DNA from: an uncultured Mollicutes bacterium
GTDB lineage: Bacteria > Bacillota_I > Bacilli_A > RFN20 > CAG-826
Direction of reading: 5' to 3'
Length of the DNA: 51,242 bases
NCBI GenBank assembly: GCA_945936135.1
Contig: CAMESG010000009.1
Coordinates: forward strand, 1-51,242
The notes under the pieces were generated by a model. That model was not told where the DNA came from and searched no databases. It was given only the letters and a program-made list of their open reading frames with translations. The translations under genes and the position numbers were made by a program. Below are positions 42,874 to 50,809 of the stretch, one piece after another; the first letter of the stretch is position 1, and each line of letters opens with the position of its first letter.

Positions 42874-43957
42874 GGCTTCCCTCCTTCAAAAGAAGCGGGC
42901 GAAGCTTTTTCTTCGGGTTGTCCTTCCACTTTTCGTAGATCCGGACGTAATAGTCGCGCCACATCTCGCCGACGTGCTCCTTGCTATAGAACTTGGAGAT
43001 GTAATCGGATAGATCGGAATATTTCTGGTAATAGTCTTTGTCTAACGCGAGTTTACGGATCTTCTCGCAGAAGCCATCGACATCGGAAGCACGGTCATAG
43101 GTGTCCCAAAGGATGTCTTTGTAAAGGTCCAAGTCGCGGAGGAGGATCGGCTTATGGCTGTTCGCCGCTTCGAGGATCGACATCGGGAAGAGCTCGCTGA
43201 AGGAAGGCATGAAGAGCATGTCCGCCATATTGAAGATCCCGTTCATCTTATCGCGCGGGACGATCCCCAAGAACTGCACGTTCTCCGGGGGATTCTCGAC
43301 GATCGGCTTCAAGACGTCGTAGCCGTCGGTGATGCCGCCAAAAGAGAAGCCACCGGCCCAAACGAAGGTAAGATCGGGGTTGCGCTTAGCGCATTCAATG
43401 TAATCCAAGACGCCTTTCCTCGTCTGGACTTGGCCGCAGCCTAAAACGACGAAGGCTTTCTCTGGGATCCCGTATTCCTTGCGAAGTGCGAGGCGTTCTT
43501 CCTCGCTGATCTCGTGGAATTGGTCTTTGGAGACGTAATTTGGGATATAGGTGATGTTCTCTTTCTTGATCCCGAGATCGACAAGAGGAGGGATGAAGGA
43601 AGGATTCACGACGACCACTTCATCGGCCTTCTTATACATGGAGACGACGTACTTCTTGAAGATCGAGAAGATCGGCTTCGGCATCTTGATCGAGCCATCC
43701 AAGGTCGAGGGGATGAAATGGACGTAGATGACGTTGAGGTGTTTCTTGTCCATTGCCATGCGATAGGTTGGATTCACCGTATGGACGTGATGGATCACGG
43801 CGTTTTTATAGCCCTTTTCCTTGTTGATATAGACGGAAAAGAGGTCGCTTTGCGCTTTCACGAGGCTCACTTGCTCGACGTAGGCGCTGCCTACGCCCTG
43901 GCCGGAAACGCTCGTTGCCGCCGAAAGCATGCGGATCGGGAGGATGGTATTCTTCAT
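42866..43957 (-). CDS. family 4-type glycosyltransferase
   Basis: A GT-B glycosyltransferase of 363 residues. The N-terminal domain has GQGVGSAYVEQ (near 19) and IHHVHTVNPTY. The donor domain has VVLGCGQVQTRKGVLDYIE (near 168-186) and the ExxxE-type FSELFPMSILEA block (near 256), as in GT4 enzymes using NDP-sugars. A diacylglycerol glycosyltransferase role in glycolipid synthesis is possible from context. I use the second ATG (43957): GATAAT lies exactly 6 bases upstream, and no ribosome site exists for either ATG. Confidence 0.8.
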   Translation of the reverse strand: MKNTILPIRMLSAATSVSGQGVGSAYVEQVSLVKAQSDLFSVYINKEKGYKNAVIHHVHTVNPTYRMAMDKKHLNVIYVHFIPSTLDGSIKMPKPIFSIFKKYVVSMYKKADEVVVVNPSFIPPLVDLGIKKENITYIPNYVSKDQFHEISEEERLALRKEYGIPEKAFVVLGCGQVQTRKGVLDYIECAKRNPDLTFVWAGGFSFGGITDGYDVLKPIVENPPENVQFLGIVPRDKMNGIFNMADMLFMPSFSELFPMSILEAANSHKPILLRDLDLYKDILWDTYDRASDVDGFCEKIRKLALDKDYYQKYSDLSDYISKFYSKEHVGEMWRDYYVRIYEKWKDNPKKKLRPLLLKEGSHD

Positions 43958-43963
43958 GGGCAT

Positions 43964-43969
43964 ATTATC
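43964..43969 (-). promoter_or_regulatory. -10 box of the glycosyltransferase operon
   Basis: GATAAT on the minus strand, 6 bases before ATG 43957. The in-frame ATG at 43963 would lie inside the -10 to start gap, which favours the later start. Confidence 0.5.
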
Positions 43970-43986
43970 CTCTACTTTTTCCCAAA

Positions 43987-44010
43987 GAAAAAGGGCGGAT
44001 CGTTCCGCCC
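43987..44010 (-). terminator. terminator of the nucleotidyltransferase
   Basis: A perfect 7-bp GGGCGGA/TCCGCCC stem (44004-44010 with 43993-43999), 4-base loop, then five T. It starts 8 bases past the stop. Confidence 0.92.
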
Positions 44011-44017
44011 GTCGGGG

Positions 44018-44929
44018 TTATTTATGCCAGAGGCCGTGGGGGTAATCCCCGCGATCGACGTAAGACTTGATCGAGGCGACCACATCTTCCTTGTCCTCGC
44101 GATAAGTGACGCCATGCCAAACGGCATCGGTCTTCAAAACTTGGACGCTTGCTGCGCCTTCCGCCATCGCTTCGGAGACCAAGGTCGGAATCAAGTATTC
44201 GCAATCAAGTGGATGATCCTTGTGGGCATCAAGGAAGGGAGCAAAACCTTCTTCGATACGATCCATGATCTCGTGGGTGAAACAGAAAAGATTCATCGAT
44301 ACGAGGGTTTCGGGATCGATGGCTTTGGCTTCCCCGCCTTCTAACGGGGTGGCGATCACCTTGCCGCCTTTATGCTCCAGCTTGCTTTCCACGAGCTTTT
44401 CGAGGTTGTTGTTCCCGTCGAAATAGAGGACGCCGCGCTTCACAGAACCATTCTCCGTCATCGTGTTCTTGGCTTTGTAGCCGACGTTCGCGTAAACGCC
44501 TTTGCTATTTTTGGGCAAAGAACGGAGGAAATCCGCGGCGACCTTGAAGGCATCGCGGCCATAGAAATCATCGCTATTAATCATCGCAAAAGATGAATCA
44601 CCGACGATCTCTTTCGCCGCCAAAAGGGCTTGCGCGGTGCCAAGAGGCTTCACGCGTTCCGCGGGCAACGAATAGCCCTGGGGAAGGAGGCTAAGCTTTT
44701 GGAAAACGTAATGGGTTTCGATCTTGTCTTCGACGCGCTTGCCGATCGTGGACCGGAAGATCTCCAAATTCTCTTCTTTGATGATGAAGATCACGCGGTC
44801 AAACCCCGCGAGTTTTGCATCGTAAATCGAATAATCGATGATGAAATTGCCGACATCGTCAATGGGCTCGATCTGCTTCAAGCCTCCGAAGCGGCTGCCC
44901 ATGCCTGCCGCGAGAATCACTAAATCCAT
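44018..44929 (-). CDS. sugar-phosphate-type nucleotidyltransferase
   Basis: A 303-residue NTP_transferase protein. LAAGMGSRFGGLKQ (6-19) is the nucleotide loop, PLGTAQALLAAKE (near 94) the base-binding segment, and INSDDFYG (near 117) the metal-binding strand. The C-terminal region, without a hexapeptide repeat, sets it apart from GlmU. It should make an activated sugar or alcohol (NDP- or CDP-linked) and may feed the adjacent glycosyltransferase. The exact substrate is not readable. ATG 44929 has AAAGGAG. Confidence 0.82.
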   Translation of the reverse strand: MDLVILAAGMGSRFGGLKQIEPIDDVGNFIIDYSIYDAKLAGFDRVIFIIKEENLEIFRSTIGKRVEDKIETHYVFQKLSLLPQGYSLPAERVKPLGTAQALLAAKEIVGDSSFAMINSDDFYGRDAFKVAADFLRSLPKNSKGVYANVGYKAKNTMTENGSVKRGVLYFDGNNNLEKLVESKLEHKGGKVIATPLEGGEAKAIDPETLVSMNLFCFTHEIMDRIEEGFAPFLDAHKDHPLDCEYLIPTLVSEAMAEGAASVQVLKTDAVWHGVTYREDKEDVVASIKSYVDRGDYPHGLWHK

Positions 44930-44960
44930 ATCTCTTTGTCTCCTTTAGACCTTTGCTATT

Positions 44961-45797
44961 CTACTCATTTTTATCTAAAGATGACACTTCTTTCGTGCCT
45001 TCCTTCTTTTGGAAGAGGCTAAGGAAGGCTTCGCTGCGCTTTTCGTTTCGCTCTTTCTCGTCTTCTTTTTCCAATCGCGCCGTTTGGGCTTTCTTCAGCA
45101 CACGCTTGGACGTGAAGTCCGCATGGGCTTCTTCGAGTTCCTTGTTCAACCTTGTTTCTTGCTTTCCGGTTTCTTCTGGTTCGGTTTCTTGATAACCGCT
45201 CATCTTGTCCGCAAGGAAGGAGGTGCCTTTCTTGAATTTATTCGCGATCGATTCCTTGACGTAATCCCCGATCGCGCCTTTCACATCATCCCCGAGGGTC
45301 TCTTTGTCTCTTTCTAAGGCCAGGCGATACAAATCCAAATAATGGAGGGTGAAACTCTTCGCCCATTCAAACAAAGCCTGGGCGATCGCAAGGATCAGCA
45401 TCGCGATCGAAACGACCTTGTCAAAATCTGTGACCCCGATGAAGATCGCTTGATAGAACGAAACGCCAACGGCGAACGCCCTTAATCCAATCAAGATCCA
45501 CGAAAAGATCTCGCGAAGTTTTTCCCTTGAATGGCGCTTCTCTAATTCCTTCAAGTGGCGTTTGGAAACATAACAGACAAACGCGGCGATCGAGACCAAG
45601 GTAATCCCGACGTAGATCCCAAGGGTAATGTAATGAGATGTCGAAATCTGGAAATAGATCGAATACCCATAATAAAGAAGGCTGATCGCGAAGATCACGA
45701 TTCCCGCGATAAAGGCAAAGCGAGAAAGCGTCCGCTGAAGTTTTTCCGTCACGGCACGCGTATAGCTAAGCGGTTCTTTCTTCATCTTCAACATCAT
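44961..45797 (-). CDS. membrane protein with charged C-terminal tail
   Basis: About 278 residues. Four hydrophobic segments lie near 25-50, 57-78, 100-122 and 128-148, followed by a hydrophilic, Lys/Glu-rich tail of about 115 residues that looks coiled-coil. I do not recognise it. Possible starts are TTG 45809, ATG 45797 and ATG 45794; GAGG lies rather far from the ATGs, so the start is uncertain. It is 31 bases before the nucleotidyltransferase and probably cotranscribed. Confidence 0.65.
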   Translation of the reverse strand: MMLKMKKEPLSYTRAVTEKLQRTLSRFAFIAGIVIFAISLLYYGYSIYFQISTSHYITLGIYVGITLVSIAAFVCYVSKRHLKELEKRHSREKLREIFSWILIGLRAFAVGVSFYQAIFIGVTDFDKVVSIAMLILAIAQALFEWAKSFTLHYLDLYRLALERDKETLGDDVKGAIGDYVKESIANKFKKGTSFLADKMSGYQETEPEETGKQETRLNKELEEAHADFTSKRVLKKAQTARLEKEDEKERNEKRSEAFLSLFQKKEGTKEVSSLDKNE

Positions 45798-45819
45798 AAA
45801 ACGAAGCAAAGCACCTCGC

Positions 45820-45848
45820 TAGACAAGAATACGGGATTCTTCTAAGAT
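45820..45848 (+). promoter_or_regulatory. rubredoxin promoter
   Basis: TAGACA (45820-45825), 17-base spacer, TAAGAT (45843-45848). A leader of about 20 bases with AAAGGA follows, in contrast to the leaderless genes nearby. Confidence 0.65.
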
Positions 45849-45877
45849 GTAGTCATAAGAAAGGAATCCAAAACCCG

Positions 45878-46030
45878 ATGAAATACATCTGCCCCGTCTG
45901 CGGTTGGACCTACGACGAAGAAGAAGGCGCCCCCGAATACGACGTCGCCCCTGGCACGAAGTTCGAGGATCTCCCCTTCGAAGCCTGCCCTCTATGCGGC
46001 TTTGAGCTCTCTGGCTTCACCAAAGAATAG
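45878..46030 (+). CDS. rubredoxin
   Basis: A 50-residue one-iron electron carrier. The two Cys pairs are CPVCGW (5-10) and CPLCG (38-42), and APGTKFEDLP (24-33) is the family core. The residue before the second pair is Ala in place of the usual Trp-Val. AAAGGA lies about 12 bases before ATG 45878. Rubredoxins serve anaerobic redox and oxygen-detoxifying enzymes; no partner is adjacent. A terminator follows. Confidence 0.93.
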   Translation: MKYICPVCGWTYDEEEGAPEYDVAPGTKFEDLPFEACPLCGFELSGFTKE

Positions 46031-46042
46031 ATATTAGCGAAT

Positions 46043-46070
46043 CGAAAATGCGGCTCCGGCCGCATTTTTC
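46043..46070. terminator. bidirectional terminator between rubredoxin and tcdA
   Basis: AATGCGGC (46047-46054) pairs with GCCGCATT (46059-46066) around TCCG, with T runs on both strands. It overlaps the tcdA stop. Confidence 0.85.
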
Positions 46071-46779
46071 AATTCGCCAACAGCATGTTCTTACATACTT
46101 CTTTGGCCATCAAAATCCCAGCGACGGAAGGGACGAAGGGGCTAGAAGCAACGATCGGCTTCCCGTCTTCCGTTTTCTTGGATGGACTTTTCTCCGAGGA
46201 GAAGACGACATCAAGTTCAGTGATTCCTCTTTTCCGTAATTCGCGACGCATCTTCTTCGCAAGAGGATCCATCTCCGTTTCCGAAAGGTCGGCGATTCGA
46301 AGTTTCGTCGGATCCATCTTGTTCCCCGTCCCCATGGACGAAAGAATCGGGATGTCGCGTTCAATGCAATAGATGATCAAGGCGATCTTCGACGTCACTT
46401 GATCGATCGCATCCACGACGTAATCGCAATCTAAGAAGGGAAATTCATCCATGTTTTCCGGATCGACAAACCTGGGAATTGCAATGAATTCGCCCGTAGG
46501 ACGGATGTCTTTTAAGGCGGAAGCAACGATTTCTGCCTTGTTTTTCCCTAAGGAAGACATCGTCGCGAAGCGTTGACGGTTCAGGTTGCTCAAAGTGAAT
46601 TCATCCCCATCGATCAGATATAAAGTTCCTACCCCTGCCCGGCATAAGGCTTCCGCCGCGTGGCCTCCTACGCCTCCAAGGCCCACAATCGCGACCTTCT
46701 TTTCCTTTAGCCTTGATAATCCTTCTTCCCCAAAAAGGGGGAGGGAGCGTTCGTTGGCTATTCTTTCGTCATATTCCAT
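46069..46779 (-). CDS. tcdA: tRNA threonylcarbamoyladenosine dehydratase TcdA
   Basis: ThiF/E1-fold ATPase that cyclises t6A37 to ct6A in tRNAs. The 236 residues have the nucleotide site GLGGVGGHAAE (about 31-41), DGDEFTLSNLNRQ (near 54-66), DAIDQVTSK (near 124) and SMGTGNKMDPTKLRIADLSETxxDPLAKKMR, which is typical of TcdA. I start at MEYDERIANERS (ATG 46779), which fits the family. No ribosome site is seen; a TTGACA/TAGGCT promoter leaves about 8 bases to the ATG. An earlier ATG at 46824 would lie upstream of this -10. Confidence 0.92.
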   Translation of the reverse strand: MEYDERIANERSLPLFGEEGLSRLKEKKVAIVGLGGVGGHAAEALCRAGVGTLYLIDGDEFTLSNLNRQRFATMSSLGKNKAEIVASALKDIRPTGEFIAIPRFVDPENMDEFPFLDCDYVVDAIDQVTSKIALIIYCIERDIPILSSMGTGNKMDPTKLRIADLSETEMDPLAKKMRRELRKRGITELDVVFSSEKSPSKKTEDGKPIVASSPFVPSVAGILMAKEVCKNMLLAN

Positions 46780-46787
46780 TTGAAGCA

Positions 46788-46845
46788 AGCCTAGGGCAAT
46801 TCCTTTCCTTTTGTCAACAACCATAGGATTCACTAAGATATCTCC
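46788..46845. promoter_or_regulatory. back-to-back promoters of tcdA and trmL sharing the -35
   Basis: Plus strand: TTGTCA (46811-46816), 17 bases, TAAGAT (46834-46839), 6 bases, trmL ATG. Minus strand: TTGACA (46812-46817), 18 bases, TAGGCT (46788-46793), 8 bases, tcdA ATG. The two -35 hexamers share five bases, so polymerase could occupy only one direction at a time. Confidence 0.65.
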
Positions 46846-47328
46846 ATGTTCCACATCGTCTTGTTTCAGCCCGAGATCCCCCAAAACACGGGTAACATCG
46901 TCCGCACGGCTGCAGCAACGGGTTCAATTCTCCATTTGGTCAAGCCTCTAGGCTTTCAACTCGATGAAGCACACCTGAAACGCGCGGGTCTAGATTATTG
47001 GGACAAAACAGAAATCGTGATCCATGAATCCCAAGAGGAATTCTTACAAGAACATAAAAGCGATCGTCTCTTCTTCCTTTCTTCCAAAGGTGCGCATTCT
47101 TATACAGAAGTCTCCTTTCAAGACGGGGACTATCTGATCTTTGGAAGAGAAACCAAAGGGATCGATGAAGATATCTTAAAAGCGCATCAAGAAAACACCC
47201 TCCGCCTTCCCATGAAGCCCGGAATCCGTTGTTTGAATCTTTCTAACGCCGTCGCGATCGTCGTGTATGAGGCGCTTCGTCAAAATAACTTCCCCGAGTT
47301 TCAATTGGAAGGAAAGCTAAAAGGCTAG
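46846..47328 (+). CDS. trmL: tRNA (cytidine/uridine-2'-O-)-methyltransferase TrmL
   Basis: SPOUT methylase that modifies the 2'-O of wobble C34/U34 in tRNA-Leu isoacceptors. The 160 residues carry PEIPQNTGNIVRT (9-21), FGRETKGI (near 98-105) and RCLNLSNAVAIVVYEA (near 128-143), forming the SAM-binding knot. It is leaderless by promoter geometry. Its TAG stop is one base from the TAG of the convergent reductase gene. Confidence 0.96.
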   Translation: MFHIVLFQPEIPQNTGNIVRTAAATGSILHLVKPLGFQLDEAHLKRAGLDYWDKTEIVIHESQEEFLQEHKSDRLFFLSSKGAHSYTEVSFQDGDYLIFGRETKGIDEDILKAHQENTLRLPMKPGIRCLNLSNAVAIVVYEALRQNNFPEFQLEGKLKG

Positions 47329-47329
47329 A

Positions 47330-48433
47330 CTACTTCTCGAATTCCTCGACGGCGTCTTCTAAGAGTTTGCGAATCTCTAGATGCTGCGGGCAGATGGCCT
47401 CGCAGGCACCGCATTTGATGCAATCGCTCGCCTTGCCATACGTTTTGATCAAATCCTTATAACGATAATCGGCCCAGAAATCGCGGTAGACCCTTTTGCT
47501 GTTCAAATTGGAAAAGATATCGGGAATCGCGATATGCATCGGGCAACCCTCGACGCAATAACGGCAGGCGGTGCAGGGAATCGAATGCAAGGAGGAAAAG
47601 AGGTCACGAACTTTTTCTACCGCCTTGATCTCTCGTTCGTCCAAAGGCTTGAAGTCCTTCATGAAGGACAGGTTGTCCTTCATTTGGGATAGGTCGCTCA
47701 TGCCGGATAAAACCATCTTGATCCCATCAAAAGAAGCCGCGAAACGGATCGCGTAGCTCGCGGGGCTTCCGTCCCCAACTTCTTCGAAGACTTTCTTCGC
47801 CTCTTTGGGCAGGCGGACGAGGCTACCGCCCTTCACGGGTTCCATGACGATCATCGGTTTGTTGAACTTTCGGCAGACCTCGTAACAACGCCTACTTTGA
47901 ACCGCGGGATAATCATAATCCAGGTAATTGAATTGGATCTGGACGATCTCAATCTCAGGGTATTCGGTCAAGATCTTTTCTAGGGTTTCGGGCGTATCGT
48001 GGAAGGAGATCCCAACATGACGGATCTTCCCTTCTTCCTTGAGCTCGAAGGCCGTTTCATAGGCATGGCACTTCTTATAATGCTCGAAGTTGTTCGCGTT
48101 TTGCGCGTGCATCAAATAGAAGTCGAAGTACTCCACGCCGCAGATGTCCAACTGGCTTTCGAAGAACGGGCGGATGTCCTCTTCCTTTTTGAAGTAGACG
48201 TCCGTCAGTTTGTTGGTAAGGATATAGGCGTCGCGAGGGTAGCGCGAGGTCAAACAGGTCTTGATGGCCTTCTCGCTTTGTCCCCCGATATAGCCATGCG
48301 CCGTGTCGAAATAGTTGAAGCCTTCCTTCAAGAAAAGGTCGACCATTTGCTTGGTTTGCTCGATGTCGACTTCCCCGTTGATTAAAGGCAAGCGCATGCA
48401 GCCGAAGCCGAAATTCTTTTTGATCCTCTCCAT
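47330..48433 (-). CDS. Fe-S aldo/keto reductase
   Basis: A 367-residue aldo/keto reductase with a C-terminal ferredoxin part. The catalytic Asp and Tyr sit in YFDTAHGY (near 41-48) and the Lys in LTNKL (near 73). The C-terminus has two clusters of Cys, CTACRYCVEGCP (near 287) and CIKCGACEAICP (near 342), for two [4Fe-4S] centres. I start at MERIKKN (ATG 48433, AAGGAG overlapping the preceding stop). It is the second of two tandem homologues. The substrate is unknown. Confidence 0.9.
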   Translation of the reverse strand: MERIKKNFGFGCMRLPLINGEVDIEQTKQMVDLFLKEGFNYFDTAHGYIGGQSEKAIKTCLTSRYPRDAYILTNKLTDVYFKKEEDIRPFFESQLDICGVEYFDFYLMHAQNANNFEHYKKCHAYETAFELKEEGKIRHVGISFHDTPETLEKILTEYPEIEIVQIQFNYLDYDYPAVQSRRCYEVCRKFNKPMIVMEPVKGGSLVRLPKEAKKVFEEVGDGSPASYAIRFAASFDGIKMVLSGMSDLSQMKDNLSFMKDFKPLDEREIKAVEKVRDLFSSLHSIPCTACRYCVEGCPMHIAIPDIFSNLNSKRVYRDFWADYRYKDLIKTYGKASDCIKCGACEAICPQHLEIRKLLEDAVEEFEK

Positions 48434-48443
48434 GGGTTTCTCC

Positions 48444-49591
48444 TTAAATTTTGAATAGATTCGCCGCAAGGCTCATGCGATCCGAGATCTTGACCTTGAA
48501 GGGACAACGCGTCTCGCAGCTCTTGCAATGGATGCAATCGGAGGCATGATGGCTCAAAGCCTCGTAATGGGCTTGGATCGATGAAGGCGCTTCTTTTTGG
48601 ATCGAGGCCAAATCGTAATACTTATTGACCATCGCGATATCGATGTCTTTGGGACAGGGCTTGCAATGCCCGCAATAGGTGCATTGCCCTTGCGCGAAGG
48701 TGTGCTTGGGGGCCTTGGCCAAAACCGAGCCGTAGTCCTTTTCTTCTTCGCTTGCCGTCTCATAGGATACGGCTTCCAAGACGTGTTCGATCGTGTCGTA
48801 GCCCGCTAAGCAAGAGGCGACCGCGGGACGGGTAAGGCATAATGCAGGCATTGAATCGGGGTCAAGGCCACCCCGAAAGGCGAACGGCTCGCGTCGAACA
48901 AGCGCCCACCCGCGTAAGGTTTCATGACCGTTAAGCCAACGTCTTCTTGCAAGCAGGTGCGGTAGAGCTCTTCGCGGATCGGATCCATCCCCGTCTTGCC
49001 TTCGCCGTAGTCATCAACAAAGTAATCATCGATGTTTTCGGTCGCGGGCAACAAATCAAACGCCGGGTTGACGCTAAAGAGCATCATCTCGATGAAACCG
49101 CTTTTCGCCGCCTTCAAGGCGATCTCGGGGTTATGGGTGCTCATGCCGATGTGACGGATCTTGCCATCATTCTTCAAGGACATCACGTAATCAAAGAAAG
49201 GACCAGAGGATACCGTTTCCCAATCCTTTTCCTGATCGACGAAGTGGATCATGCCTAGATCGATGTAATCCGTTTCAAAACGGGTCAAGAGATCTTCAAA
49301 GGCAATTTTGCATTTCTCTACGTCTCTTGTCCGGACGTATTGCCCGTTTTGCCAGGTGGAACCAATGTGTCCTTGAATGATCCAATGATCCCTTCTTCCG
49401 CGTAAGGCCTTGCCTAAGGAAGAACGGACTTCGGGGTTCGACATCCAGCAATCGAGGATGTTGATCCCAAGTTCATCCGCTTTCGCGATCACTTCGGCGA
49501 CTTCTGGCTCGTTATGGCGTTCCATCCATTCCCCGCCAAAGCCGATCTCGCTCACCATCAATTCCGTTTTGCCCAGTCGACGATAGTTCAT
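48444..49591 (-). pseudogene. frameshifted Fe-S aldo/keto reductase
   Basis: A second aldo/keto reductase broken by one missing base. The first frame runs from ATG 49591 to QCLHYAL near 48835; the second takes up at TRPAVASCLAGYD and ends at 48444. Restoring one C near 48833-48837 would give about 383 residues, with CTYCGHCKPCP and CIHCKSCETRCP clusters at the C-terminus. The usual catalytic Tyr and Lys are not seen: the region reads LDCWMSNPEV and WIIQGHIGST, as in a recognisable Fe-S subgroup. ATG 49591 has AAGGAG. The break may be real or a sequence error. Confidence 0.8.
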
Positions 49592-49723
49592 ATCCATCTC
49601 CTTTTTTATCTTATGAAGATATATACGAAAATCGCTTTCCCGTCCATGAAGGAAAAGAGAGGATCTCTCGCTTTTGATTCCTCATAAGAATTTCCCCTTC
49701 TATCGCAAGGCCAAAGAATCCCG

Positions 49724-49735
49724 TAAAATACACCC
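49724..49735 (+). promoter_or_regulatory. -10 box of a leaderless start (49736 gene)
   Basis: TAAAAT (49724-49729) is followed by 6 bases and ATG 49736. No ribosome site is present and the -35 is weak. Confidence 0.5.
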
Positions 49736-50809
49736 ATGAATCAAAAAGAAAAGAAACCTTTAAGCAATGGCATCGTTTTGGCCATCGGCATCCCCGCGGG
49801 GCTTGTTTGGAGCCTTGTCCAATTCGCCGCCGTCATCGCCGGAATCAGCGGCCTTTCCTATATCGAAGACGCCTATGATGGGAATGAATTCTCGACGTGG
49901 ATGTCGAGCGTCAACGACGAAGCCTTCATCAAGGATATCGTCCTCCCGGGCAGCCACGACGCCGGGACGGAAGGGATGTTCTACGCGGGTTGCACCCAAA
50001 AATACAGCGTCGCGGATCAACTCGATCGCGGGGTTCGTTATTTCGATCTTCGCGTGAACAAGAAAGGAAACGATCTCTTCATCTTCCATAGCATCCTTGA
50101 CGGGGATCCCTTCTCTGACGTTGTTCGCGATCTATCTTCCTTCATGAAGACGCATCCAACCGAATTCGTCGTCCTCGACTTCCAGCATTTCAAAAACAAC
50201 GCCTACGAAGCGACCTTCGATCTCCTGGAAAGAAACATTCCCGAGGATTGGTTTGTTCAAAACAACACCCCGTTGGATGATTTAACCTATGTCGACTCTT
50301 TGAAAATTAAAGACGTCCGCGGAAAATTCCTCGTGACCGTTGGGAAAGAGAAAAACGAGATCACAAGGCCTTACCACTTCGTTCGCGACGCCGATTCCAC
50401 CCCGAGGGAACATTCCGTTCTTCAATCCCCTTACGAGACCGATGAAAACGCGAAGCCATCAAAGAAATACATCGAGGAGTCCCTCCCGAAATACCTCGCC
50501 CAACGGAAGGCCCATCCCGAAGGCCTTTTCGTCCTCCAAGGGCAATTGACGGATAAGTTCCTTGTTTTCGGCCCGGGATTTCGCGAAACCGGGCATGATT
50601 GGAACATGAGCCGTTATCTTTATTCCCTCGCCGCTTCCCCTGACCTAAACTACATCAACATCGTCATGCGCGATTTCATGGATGTGCGCAAATCATCCGA
50701 GATCCTCGCGTTGAATCTCAAAAAGACAGGGATCATCAAAGACGCGAACATGCACTCGTTCGCGACGATGCTCCAATCCCATTTAATAACTTGGGCTTTA
50801 AATTTCTAA
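49736..50809 (+). CDS. membrane-anchored PI-PLC X-domain protein
   Basis: A 357-residue protein with an N-terminal hydrophobic anchor (about 12-38) and a phosphatidylinositol-specific phospholipase C X-like domain outside the membrane. The first catalytic His is in LPGSHDAGT (about 69-77). The core continues with DQLDRGVRYFDLRV (near 94-107) and the second His in FIFHS (near 118). Such enzymes cleave PI or related headgroups; Ca2+ use cannot be judged. No lipobox is seen. It is a single-gene unit, apparently leaderless. Confidence 0.85.
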   Translation: MNQKEKKPLSNGIVLAIGIPAGLVWSLVQFAAVIAGISGLSYIEDAYDGNEFSTWMSSVNDEAFIKDIVLPGSHDAGTEGMFYAGCTQKYSVADQLDRGVRYFDLRVNKKGNDLFIFHSILDGDPFSDVVRDLSSFMKTHPTEFVVLDFQHFKNNAYEATFDLLERNIPEDWFVQNNTPLDDLTYVDSLKIKDVRGKFLVTVGKEKNEITRPYHFVRDADSTPREHSVLQSPYETDENAKPSKKYIEESLPKYLAQRKAHPEGLFVLQGQLTDKFLVFGPGFRETGHDWNMSRYLYSLAASPDLNYINIVMRDFMDVRKSSEILALNLKKTGIIKDANMHSFATMLQSHLITWALNF

